The position numbers were made by a program, and so were the translations under genes. A stretch of DNA of 11,223 nt, taken from assembly GCA_026988735.1 (NCBI GenBank), contig JALSKR010000213.1:1-11223 (forward strand), read 5' to 3'. The notes under the pieces were generated by a model. That model worked only from the letters and a program-made list of their open reading frames with translations. It was not told where the DNA came from and made no database searches. This document shows, piece after piece, positions 1-7,149 of this stretch (position 1 is the first letter of the stretch; each line of letters starts with the position of its first letter). The stretch comes from Sulfurimonas sp. (GTDB lineage: Bacteria; Campylobacterota; Campylobacteria; Campylobacterales; Sulfurimonadaceae).

Positions 1-1115
1 ATCAGATTTGTACAAATTGTGTGATGGACACGACAGATCCAGAGATTGAATTTGATGAAAATGGTGTCTGTAATCACTGTAGAAGGTTTGAAAAAGAGAT
101 AAAACCACGATGGTTTCCAAATGAGATTGGGAAAAAGAAGCTTGATAACATCATAAAAGAGATAAAAAAAGATGGTGAAGGAAAAGAATATGATTGTGTT
201 ATAGGACTTAGCGGAGGGGTTGATAGTAGTTATTTGGCATATGTGCTCAGAACACAATATCCTGAGCTTAAAATATTGGCTATTCATATAGATGGTGGAT
301 GGAATAGTGAACTCGCAGTGCATAATATTGAAAATATTGTAAAAATTCTTGATATTGATCTGCATACTGGTGTTATTAATTGGGAAGAGATGAAAGACCT
401 GCAACTTGCTTATTTTAAATCACAACTTGCAAATCAAGATGTTCCACAAGACCATGCTTTTTTTGCAACACTTTATAAGGTAGCAAATAAGTACAGTATT
501 AAATATTTTTTGACAGGTGGCAATTTTGCTACTGAATCTATCTTGCCTTCAGCTTGGGGCTATAATGCAATGGATGCCAAACAACTTAAGGCTGTACATA
601 AGCAATTTGGAAAAATAAAACTCAAAGAGTACACAACCGTTAGTTTTTTTCAAAAATACATCTACTATCCTTTAATTAAAAAATTTAGAATCATCAGACC
701 GCTTGATCTTATGGAGTATAATAAAGATGAAGCAAAAAGAATCATTATGGAAAAAATCAACTGGAAAGATTACGGAGCAAAACATCATGAAAGTAGATTT
801 ACCAAATTTTTTCAAGCACATTGGCTTCCAAGTAAATTTGGTTTTGATAAAAGGAGAGCACATCGTTCAAGTTTGATTGTAGCAGGACAAATGAGTCGAG
901 AGGAGGCTCTTCATGAGCTGAAAAAGCCACTTTATGATGAACACGAGCTAAAAGAAGATGTTGAATTTCTTTCTAAAAAGATGGGTTTAAGCGTAAAAGA
1001 ATTTAAAGATATTATGAAGATACCAAATAAAACTTTTAGAGATTACCCCTCAGATTATGAGTTTGAGCAGAAGATGAGAAAGTTTTATGCATATATAAAA
1101 AAGTTGAAGAAATAG
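1..1115 (+). CDS. wbpG: N-acetyl sugar amidotransferase, WbpG/PseA family (5' partial)
   Basis: The family is an ATP-dependent, PP-loop amidotransferase that turns an N-acetyl group on a nucleotide sugar into an acetamidino group, using ammonia from a HisH/HisF-like partner pair. The ATP-binding motif SGGVDSS is at nt 210-230. Two Cys pairs are visible: CTNC (nt 9-20) and CNHC (nt 69-80), around the family signature CVMDTTDP and FDENGVC. The GTG at nt 21 looks like a start but encodes Val inside this signature, and the frame is open to the left edge, so the true start lies upstream. About 370 residues are visible, close to the family's roughly 375-380. The stop at 1113-1115 abuts the next ATG. 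Neighbouring glycosyltransferases and a WbpI-type epimerase favour a 2,3-diacetamido-hexuronate substrate, but a pseudaminic or legionaminic acid pathway (PseA-like) is not excluded. The family call is firm; the substrate is inference. Confidence 0.9.
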   Translation, partial: QICTNCVMDTTDPEIEFDENGVCNHCRRFEKEIKPRWFPNEIGKKKLDNIIKEIKKDGEGKEYDCVIGLSGGVDSSYLAYVLRTQYPELKILAIHIDGGWNSELAVHNIENIVKILDIDLHTGVINWEEMKDLQLAYFKSQLANQDVPQDHAFFATLYKVANKYSIKYFLTGGNFATESILPSAWGYNAMDAKQLKAVHKQFGKIKLKEYTTVSFFQKYIYYPLIKKFRIIRPLDLMEYNKDEAKRIIMEKINWKDYGAKHHESRFTKFFQAHWLPSKFGFDKRRAHRSSLIVAGQMSREEALHELKKPLYDEHELKEDVEFLSKKMGLSVKEFKDIMKIPNKTFRDYPSDYEFEQKMRKFYAYIKKLKK

Positions 1116-2288
1116 ATGATAAATAATCTTCACATCTCTTTAACAAATCTAAAAAATGAAAGTAGAATGCTTAAGGAGACAGATACACTTGTTAAAAAAA
1201 GTATATTTAAAAAAATATATATCGTTGGGTTACATGAAGGTGATTTGAAAAATATTGAGCTTATTGATGAGCATAGAGAGATAAATAGAATATCTTTAAA
1301 AAGTAGAGATTTACCAAAAAATCTCTTTTTTCAGTTGATAAAATATATGGAGTATCTAACTATTATCTTATATAAATACAGAAAAAAAAATATAAGGGTA
1401 GTCAATGTGCATGCTTTAGGCTTATTACCTATAGGTGTATTCTATAAGTTTTTTTTTAATGTGAAGTTGATTTATGATGCTCATGAGTATGAAACACAGA
1501 CACAAGGGCTGAGGGGCTTAAGAAAAAAACTGGCATCTATTTTAGAAAAAGTTCTTATCCCCTATTGTGATAAGACAATTGTAGTGAGTGAATCTATAGC
1601 CGATGAGTATAAAAAACTTTATCCAAAATTACAGAGACCTATTGTTGTTCTGAATACACCAGCATATAAAGAGATGAAGAAGAAAGATATATTTAGAGAA
1701 AAATTTAATATAGAAAAAGATACAACTATTTTCTTGTATCAAGGTGGACTAAGTAGAGGTAGGGGAATAAAAATATTGCTTGAAGTGTTTAAGGGGTTAT
1801 CAAGGTACCCAGTCAGTAATAGCAAATCTACAAATACACCAGTAATAGTCTTTATGGGGTATGGAGAGTTAGAAAATTTAGTAAAAGAGTATTCAAAAAA
1901 ATATGAAAATATCTATTTTCATGAAGCAGTTACTCCTGATGCACTTCTTAATTATACATCAAGTGCAGATTTTGGGATATTATTTTATGAAAATAATTGT
2001 TTAAATCATTATTATTGTTCACCAAATAAAATGTTCGAGTATTTAATGGCAGAAATCCCTGTAATAGTCTCTAATCTTTATGAAATGAAGAGTTTAGTAG
2101 AAAGTTATAGTATAGGTGTAGTTGCAAAAGTGAATACTCCAAAAGGCTTAAAAGATGCTATAAAACAAGCAATAAAGCTTGATAAAAAAGAGTTACAACA
2201 AAATATCCAAAAAGCAAAAGATATTTATAATTGGGAAGAACAGGAGAAAGTTTTACTTGATGCCTATAAGGATGTATATGCAAATTAA
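1116..2288 (+). CDS. Glycosyltransferase family 4 (GT-B fold)
   Basis: A cytoplasmic glycosyltransferase, 390 residues, probably adding one sugar to the lipid-linked glycan. The N-terminal acceptor domain contains DAHEYE at residues 121-126, followed by the VSES segment near 157-160. The C-terminal donor-binding domain has a Gly-rich loop GGLSRGRG (210-217) and the GT4 signature [15 protein letters not shown] (303-317). The protein is soluble; the hydrophobic stretches look like Rossmann strands. The ATG directly follows the TAG of the amidotransferase, with only a weak purine-rich GAAGAA upstream, so translation is probably coupled. Coding is very A-rich and contains a run of nine A and a run of nine T. 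Donor and acceptor cannot be read from the sequence. The family call is solid and specificity unknown. Confidence 0.85.
   Translation: MINNLHISLTNLKNESRMLKETDTLVKKSIFKKIYIVGLHEGDLKNIELIDEHREINRISLKSRDLPKNLFFQLIKYMEYLTIILYKYRKKNIRVVNVHALGLLPIGVFYKFFFNVKLIYDAHEYETQTQGLRGLRKKLASILEKVLIPYCDKTIVVSESIADEYKKLYPKLQRPIVVLNTPAYKEMKKKDIFREKFNIEKDTTIFLYQGGLSRGRGIKILLEVFKGLSRYPVSNSKSTNTPVIVFMGYGELENLVKEYSKKYENIYFHEAVTPDALLNYTSSADFGILFYENNCLNHYYCSPNKMFEYLMAEIPVIVSNLYEMKSLVESYSIGVVAKVNTPKGLKDAIKQAIKLDKKELQQNIQKAKDIYNWEEQEKVLLDAYKDVYAN
1382..1390 (+). repeat. Homopolymer A9 within the first glycosyltransferase gene
   Basis: Nine consecutive A encode Arg-Lys-Lys-Asn around residues 89-92. It is one of the two longest homopolymers seen in the window and a possible slippage site; a one-base change would truncate the enzyme. 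Confidence 0.8.
1449..1457 (+). repeat. Homopolymer T9 within the first glycosyltransferase gene
   Basis: Nine consecutive T encode Phe-Phe-Phe at residues 112-114, 58 bases after the A9 tract in the same gene. Possible slippage site; AT-rich coding alone could also explain it. Confidence 0.8.
2268..2272 (+). promoter_or_regulatory. Ribosome binding site deciding the start of the second glycosyltransferase
   Basis: AAGGA lies 5 nt before the ATG at 2278, inside the 3' end of the upstream gene. The more upstream in-frame starts, including the ATG at 2179, have no comparable site and would give an atypical Lys-rich extension. This supports the short overlap model. Confidence 0.65.
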
Positions 2289-3387
2289 AATAACCCATTT
2301 AACATCTGTACATCACCGATATGACACTCGTATATTTCTAAAAATGTGTAGCTCTTTAGCGACTCAAAAAGAATATGAAGTGAGTTTAGTTGTAGCAGAT
2401 GGTCAAGGTAATGAAATCAAAAACAGTGTAAATATAGTAGATGTTGGTACTAAAAAGGGTGGCCGTATATCACGTATGACAAGTACTACTAAACAAGTCT
2501 TTTCTAAATCTATCGAACTGGATAGTGATGTATATCATCTTCATGACCCTGAACTGATACCAATAGGATTAAAATTAAAAAAAATGGGTAAAAAAGTTAT
2601 TTTTGATGCTCATGAAGATTTGCCAAAACAGTTGCTAGGTAAGCCATATCTCAATAAATTCTTACTAAACATACTTTCCAAATGTGTTGCTATTTATGAG
2701 GGCTATACTTGTAAGCAGTTCGATGCCATCGTTACAGCTACTCCCTATATAAGAGATAAGTTTTTAAAGATAAACAAAAACTCTGTAGATATAAACAACT
2801 TTCCAATTTTAGGCGAACTCTCAAATACAACACCATGGGAAGAGAAAAATGATGAAGTTTGTTATGTAGGTGGCATAGCGAAAATACGAGGCATACGAGA
2901 GATAGTAAAAGCGATGGCGTTTACTCCTTCGGCAAAGCTAAATCTTGCAGGTATTTTTAGTGAAAAAAATATAGAAGATGAAGTTAAAAACTATGAGGGT
3001 TGGGATAGAGTGAATGAATTGGGATTTTTAAATCGTGAAGATGTTGCGCAAGTGCTAAGTCGTTCAAAAGCTGGTATTGTTACTTTTTATCCACTTCTAA
3101 ATCATATTGATGCTCAACCAAATAAAATGTTTGAATATATGAGTGCAGGTGTCCCGATTATTACTTCTAACTTTAAATTTTGGAAAGAGATAGTAGAAGG
3201 AAACAACTGTGGTATATGCGTAAACCCTCTAAACCCTCAATCGATAGCCGATGCAATAAATTACATACTAGCTCACCCAGACGAAGCACAAAAAATGGGA
3301 GAAAATGGTAAAAAATCTGTTTTAGAGAAGTACAACTGGGATAATGAAAAGAAGAAGCTTTTTGAAATTTATAAGGAATTAAGATAA
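2278..3387 (+). CDS. Glycosyltransferase family 4, WbpH-like position
   Basis: A second GT-B glycosyltransferase of 369 residues. The open frame extends upstream to 2179, but the ATG at 2278 is preferred: it follows AAGGA (2268-2272) by 5 nt, yields the typical N-terminus [20 protein letters not shown], and keeps the overlap with the previous gene to 11 nt. From that start, YHLHDPEL is at 86-93, FDAHED at 109-114, the Gly-rich donor loop [11 protein letters not shown] at 196-206 and the GT4 signature [15 protein letters not shown] at 281-295. It shares the last motif with the preceding glycosyltransferase, so the two are distant paralogues rather than a recent duplication. It sits directly before the WbpI-type epimerase, as wbpH does in P. 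aeruginosa O5; that makes transfer of a ManNAc3NAc-uronate-type sugar plausible but unproven. Confidence 0.87.
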   Translation: MQIKITHLTSVHHRYDTRIFLKMCSSLATQKEYEVSLVVADGQGNEIKNSVNIVDVGTKKGGRISRMTSTTKQVFSKSIELDSDVYHLHDPELIPIGLKLKKMGKKVIFDAHEDLPKQLLGKPYLNKFLLNILSKCVAIYEGYTCKQFDAIVTATPYIRDKFLKINKNSVDINNFPILGELSNTTPWEEKNDEVCYVGGIAKIRGIREIVKAMAFTPSAKLNLAGIFSEKNIEDEVKNYEGWDRVNELGFLNREDVAQVLSRSKAGIVTFYPLLNHIDAQPNKMFEYMSAGVPIITSNFKFWKEIVEGNNCGICVNPLNPQSIADAINYILAHPDEAQKMGENGKKSVLEKYNWDNEKKKLFEIYKELR

Positions 3388-4445
3388 TGAAAATACTAAC
3401 AATACTAGGAGCAAGACCACAGTTCATAAAAGCTGGAACAGTCAGTCGTGAGATAGCAAAGTATGAGGATATAGAAGAAGTCATAGTACACACGGGACAA
3501 CATTATGATGCCAATATGTCCGATATATTTTTTGATGAGATGAAGATACCAAAGCCGAATTATTTCTTGGGGATTGGTGGGAAAACTCACGGAGCAATGA
3601 CTGGGCAGATGATAGAGAAGATAGAAGAGGTCTGTTTTAAAGAGAAGCCTGATTGGATTTTAGTCTATGGAGATACAAACTCAACATTGGCTGGGGCTAT
3701 TGTTGCTTCAAAACTTCATATAAAACTCGCTCACATAGAAGCAGGACTTAGAAGTTTTAATATGCAAATGCCTGAAGAGACAAATAGAATATTAACCGAT
3801 AGAGTAAGTACTATTTTGTTTTGTCCGACAAAGAGTGCTATTACAAACTTACAAAAAGAGGGGTTTGATAACTTTGATTGTAAAATAGTCCAAAGTGGGG
3901 ATGTAATGCAAGATGGAGCAATGTTCTATAAAAACTTAGCTAAAAAACCATCTTGTAGTATTGCAAAAAACTATATTTTAGTTACCATACATAGAGCAGA
4001 GAATACAGATAATCAAGAGAGACTAACAGAGATATTTGAAGCACTTCAAGAGATAGCCAAAGAGAAGCAGATAATTTTACCACTGCACCCAAGAACAAAA
4101 GCTATGATAGATACACTTAAGATAGATACTTCATCTTTAACCATAATTGATCCTGTTGGTTACCTAGAGATGGTTTGGCTAATAGATAATTGTGATTTGG
4201 TAATGACAGATAGTGGAGGACTCCAAAAGGAAGCATTTTTCTTTGAAAAGCCTTGTCTTACGCTTAGAGATGAGACAGAGTGGGTAGAACTGATTGAGTA
4301 TGGGTATAATATTTTAGTAGGTGCAAACAAAGAGAAGATAATAAAAAGTTATAAAGAACACGCTTTTAATGATAATTATAATCTTGATTTTTATGGTGTT
4401 GGTAAAGCAAGTACTATTATAGTTAAAGGTCTTTTGGGTGATTGA
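3387..4445 (+). CDS. wbpI: Non-hydrolysing UDP-sugar 2-epimerase, WecB/WbpI family
   Basis: A 352-residue GT-B-like epimerase that inverts C2 of a UDP-2-acetamido sugar in the cytoplasm. The N-terminus ILGARPQFIKA, rather than the GTRPEAIK form of E. coli WecB, and the segment GLRSFNMQMPEETNR resemble WbpI, which acts on UDP-2,3-diacetamido-glucuronate to give the manno form. Visible catalytic and binding elements are YGDTNS (Asp96), HIEAG (Glu118), PEETNR (Glu130/131), TIHRAEN (His202) and DSGGLQKEA (275-283). Length is near full size for the family. The ATG overlaps the preceding TAA by one base (TAATG), with AAGGA at 3373-3377. The adjacent amidotransferase fits a diamino-uronate pathway. 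The epimerase fold and reaction type are secure; WbpI rather than WecB is inference. Confidence 0.92.
   Translation: MKILTILGARPQFIKAGTVSREIAKYEDIEEVIVHTGQHYDANMSDIFFDEMKIPKPNYFLGIGGKTHGAMTGQMIEKIEEVCFKEKPDWILVYGDTNSTLAGAIVASKLHIKLAHIEAGLRSFNMQMPEETNRILTDRVSTILFCPTKSAITNLQKEGFDNFDCKIVQSGDVMQDGAMFYKNLAKKPSCSIAKNYILVTIHRAENTDNQERLTEIFEALQEIAKEKQIILPLHPRTKAMIDTLKIDTSSLTIIDPVGYLEMVWLIDNCDLVMTDSGGLQKEAFFFEKPCLTLRDETEWVELIEYGYNILVGANKEKIIKSYKEHAFNDNYNLDFYGVGKASTIIVKGLLGD
4425..4429 (+). promoter_or_regulatory. Ribosome binding site for the GTG start at 4438
   Basis: AAAGG lies 8 nt before the GTG, inside the end of the epimerase gene. No in-frame ATG occurs until about residue 69, so this site supports the non-ATG start. 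Confidence 0.5.
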
Positions 4446-5259
4446 GTATAACAATATAAAGTGGTATAAATATCATGGTGCATTACTACCAAGGGTAGCC
4501 ACACATCAAGAGATATATCTTAGCAAGAAAGAGGCTAAAGAGCTTTTAAAAAAAAGTGGTGCCTATTTTTTGAGATATACAAATGAATGGGATAGAGGAG
4601 ATGGGGCGTTTTGGTATGTTATAAAAGATAACTTTTTGGGCATGGGTGAATTAAGTGGTAATACAAGGAGTAAAATACGTCGCGGACAAAAAAGAAATGA
4701 AGTTAGAAAAATCACAAACGACTACCTTGCAAGACATGGGTATGAGGTGTATGCTGCTGCTTTTAAAGGATATTCGACCTTTGTATGCCCACTTTCCAAA
4801 GAAAAGTTTGAATCATATGTTGTATCTTCAAAGCATGAATATTGGGGCGTATTTGATAAAGAAAATCACAGATTAGTTGCATATAGCGAAAATTTTATAG
4901 AAGAGAATATGTGTCATTATTCTACAATTAAGTTTCATCCAAAATATCAAAAAAACTATACAAGCTATGCTCTTTTGTACGAAATGAATCAATTTTATTT
5001 GAACGATAAAAAGATTCGATATGTTAACGATGGGGCAAGAAGTATTTCGCATGACACAAACATACAAGAATTTCTTATAGAAAAATTCAAATTTAGAAAA
5101 GCATACGTTCAACTAAACATTGCGTATAGATGGGATATAGGCTTAATCGTCAAAATACTTTATCCTTTTAAAAAGTTCATTAAAAAATTATCCCATCCTT
5201 TGGCTAATAAAATATCTGTTATACTTTATCAAGAGCAGATAAGGAGAAGTTTTGAATAA
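4438..5259 (+). CDS. Putative GNAT/FemAB-like acyltransferase
   Basis: A 273-residue protein that I recognise only loosely. It has no signal peptide or clear transmembrane helix; aromatic residues and Lys are frequent. The central and C-terminal parts (around residues 120-230) read like a GNAT-fold domain: alternating strands with YWGVFDKENHRLVAY, a region YQKNYTSYALLYEMN, and a distinctive YVNDGARSISHDTNIQEFL followed by EKFKFRKAYVQLNIAYR. The last part resembles FemAB-type or GNAT proteins in polysaccharide loci. It could transfer an acetyl, formyl or aminoacyl group to an amino sugar. The start is GTG at 4438, 8 nt after AAAGG (4425-4429), overlapping the epimerase stop by 8 nt. The first internal in-frame Met is near residue 69, which supports the GTG. 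Function is tentative. Confidence 0.55.
   Translation: MIEYNNIKWYKYHGALLPRVATHQEIYLSKKEAKELLKKSGAYFLRYTNEWDRGDGAFWYVIKDNFLGMGELSGNTRSKIRRGQKRNEVRKITNDYLARHGYEVYAAAFKGYSTFVCPLSKEKFESYVVSSKHEYWGVFDKENHRLVAYSENFIEENMCHYSTIKFHPKYQKNYTSYALLYEMNQFYLNDKKIRYVNDGARSISHDTNIQEFLIEKFKFRKAYVQLNIAYRWDIGLIVKILYPFKKFIKKLSHPLANKISVILYQEQIRRSFE
5241..5246 (+). promoter_or_regulatory. Strong ribosome binding site for the TTG start at 5252
   Basis: AAGGAG is the best Shine-Dalgarno match at a gene junction in the window and lies 5 nt before a TTG codon. Together they support a rare TTG start for the methyltransferase gene. The site lies within the last codons of the preceding gene. Confidence 0.7.
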
Positions 5260-5932
5260 TCATTCTATATATGCCAACGAAGAATTAAAAAACTGGACGG
5301 AACGTTCAGGGCTTTTGAAGCAAGAGCAATACCTTATTGAAAAGTATATTCGCAATGAGGGGATTTTGATAGAAGCGGGTACAGGAGGAGGTAGAATATC
5401 TTTAGAGGTACATGATAAATATCCAAATATAAAGATAGTTGCATTTGATTTTGTAGAAGAAATGATAAAAAGTGCAAAATTAAAAAGTAATGAAATTAAT
5501 TTTGAAGTACATGATGCATCTGATTTGTCAATATATGATGATAATACTTTTGATGCCGCTATTTATCTTCAGCAAATTGTCTCTTTGGTTCCAGAAGAAT
5601 TTATCTCTTGCGTGCTTAAAGAGTCATATCGAGTATTAAAAAAAGATGGCATAGTGATCTTCTCTTTTCTTTCATATAGTGGAAGAAAAATTAATCTTAT
5701 TGTAAGCTTTCTTGTAAATATTTTGAGGATACTTAGAAAAGAAAAGTGGCAAACACAGAGATTGCCATGGCTTAAACTTTCAAATAAAGTAAATTTCAAG
5801 TTTTTTACTAAAAATCAAGCAACAACATATTGGTTTTATGAAAAAGAAATAATAAAAATATTAGAAGATATTGGATTTACTATTGTGGAAACAAAGTGCG
5901 ATAATATGATATATGTAGTATGTAAAAAATAA
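5252..5932 (+). CDS. Class I SAM-dependent methyltransferase
   Basis: A 226-residue Rossmann-fold methyltransferase. Motif I (LIEAGTGGGRI, residues 39-49) forms the SAM-binding loop, and Asp66 in AFDFVEEMI is the acidic residue expected after strand 2. DASDL (88-92) and ESYRVLKKDG (124-133) match later class I motifs. Residues around 140-160 are hydrophobic (INLIVSFLVNILRIL) and could associate with membrane or cover the active site. It starts at TTG with a strong AAGGAG site and overlaps the acyltransferase gene by 8 nt. Within a glycan operon, O- or N-methylation of a sugar is the likely role, perhaps as a chain cap; the acceptor cannot be read from sequence. A role on a lipid or other substrate is possible. 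Confidence 0.83.
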   Translation: MNNHSIYANEELKNWTERSGLLKQEQYLIEKYIRNEGILIEAGTGGGRISLEVHDKYPNIKIVAFDFVEEMIKSAKLKSNEINFEVHDASDLSIYDDNTFDAAIYLQQIVSLVPEEFISCVLKESYRVLKKDGIVIFSFLSYSGRKINLIVSFLVNILRILRKEKWQTQRLPWLKLSNKVNFKFFTKNQATTYWFYEKEIIKILEDIGFTIVETKCDNMIYVVCKK

Positions 5933-5934
5933 AT

Positions 5935-7149
5935 ATGAAATCAATTATTATCATTAATCAGTATATAGGTTCCCCTTATCATGGTATGGAGTATAGACAC
6001 TATTATTTAGCTAGAAATTTGATAAAATTAGGATATAAGGTTACTCTTATAACTGGAAGTTACTCTCATCTGTTTTCAACGTTGCCAAAAACAAATAGTC
6101 AATTTACAAAGGAATATATAGATGGTATTGAGTATATATGGGTACGATTACCAAAATATAAAACATCTAAATCAATCGGACGTATATGGAATATGGTGTG
6201 TTTCGCATGGAAGTTACGATTTTTAAAAGATTTGGAACCTTCTCATATTATTGTCTCTTCTCCTTCTTTGTTTCCTGTCAAGATTGCATATCAATGGACG
6301 CAAAAATTCAAAACCAAATTACTCTTTGAGATACGAGATATCTGGCCTTTGACTTTGACAGAGTTTACAAGTTTAACATACAGACATCCTTTAATTAGAA
6401 TAATGTATCATTATGAAAAATTTGGATATCGCCATGCTGATAAAATAATCTCTTTGTTGCCTAATGCTAAAAAATACTATATAGGTCAAGGTATGAAAGA
6501 AGATAAATTTGTATATGTTCCTAATGGTATAGAGGTTAACGAACGAACAAAAGATGAACTACCTGATGAAATAAGAAAGAAAATTCCTAAAAATAAATTT
6601 ATCATAGCCTATACAGGGACAGTCGGTTTAGCAAATAATCTTGATTACCTGATAGACGGAGCCAATGCATTAAAAAAATATCATGATATCCATTTTATTG
6701 TATTAGGGAATGGGGGAGAGAAAAATAGGCTAGAGAAGCGTGTAAAAACATTACTATTAAGTAATGTTTCGTTTATTGATGCAATTGATAAAGATAAAGT
6801 CGACAATTTTTTATCGCACGTAGATGTTGCATTTATATCATTAGTATCTGAGAATCTTTTTAAGTTTGGTGTTTCTCCAAATAAGGTATTTGATTATATG
6901 TATGCTAAGAAACCCATTATTTGGGCGATTGCAGCAGGAAATGATTTCGTGAAGGAAGCACAGTGTGGGGAAAGTGTAGTATTGAATAATATTGAATATT
7001 TAAAAGATAGTGTTTTAAAACTATACGCTATGTCGGAGACTGAACGTTGTAAATTAGGAGAAAATGGATATAATTTTGTTTTACAAAACAACTCCTATCA
7101 AGCGTTAGCTAAAAAAGTAATAAGAATAATAGAGGAACAAAATGTTTAA
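5935..7149 (+). CDS. Glycosyltransferase family 4, WbuB-like
   Basis: A 404-residue GT-B glycosyltransferase of a different GT4 subgroup from the first two. FEIRDIWPLTL at residues 131-141 is characteristic of WbuB-type enzymes, whose namesake is associated with L-FucNAc transfer. YVPNGIE is at 194-200, the donor-domain start YTGTVG at 226-231 and the signature FGVSPNKVFDYMYAKKPII at 311-329. The N-terminus IIIINQYIGSPYHGMEYRHYYLARNL fits the acceptor-side fold start. The gap to the methyltransferase is 2 nt and I see no good Shine-Dalgarno sequence (the upstream stretch is A-rich), so coupling is likely. It directly precedes pglB and probably adds a sugar to the undecaprenyl-linked glycan. 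The amino-sugar donor is inference by family. Confidence 0.87.
   Translation: MKSIIIINQYIGSPYHGMEYRHYYLARNLIKLGYKVTLITGSYSHLFSTLPKTNSQFTKEYIDGIEYIWVRLPKYKTSKSIGRIWNMVCFAWKLRFLKDLEPSHIIVSSPSLFPVKIAYQWTQKFKTKLLFEIRDIWPLTLTEFTSLTYRHPLIRIMYHYEKFGYRHADKIISLLPNAKKYYIGQGMKEDKFVYVPNGIEVNERTKDELPDEIRKKIPKNKFIIAYTGTVGLANNLDYLIDGANALKKYHDIHFIVLGNGGEKNRLEKRVKTLLLSNVSFIDAIDKDKVDNFLSHVDVAFISLVSENLFKFGVSPNKVFDYMYAKKPIIWAIAAGNDFVKEAQCGESVVLNNIEYLKDSVLKLYAMSETERCKLGENGYNFVLQNNSYQALAKKVIRIIEEQNV

Noticed and set aside
2179..2277. N-terminal extension of the second glycosyltransferase
   Set aside because: It would overlap the upstream gene by 110 nt and give a Lys-rich leader unlike GT4 proteins; the ATG at 2278 has a well-placed AAGGA.
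1116..3387. Tandem duplication of the two adjacent glycosyltransferase genes
   Set aside because: They share only the PNKMFEY signature and short motifs; N-terminal halves and loops differ too much for a recent duplication.
4655..4876. Same-strand 73-codon frame inside the acyltransferase-like gene
   Set aside because: It is out of frame within a longer convincing gene and shows no motif or dedicated ribosome site.
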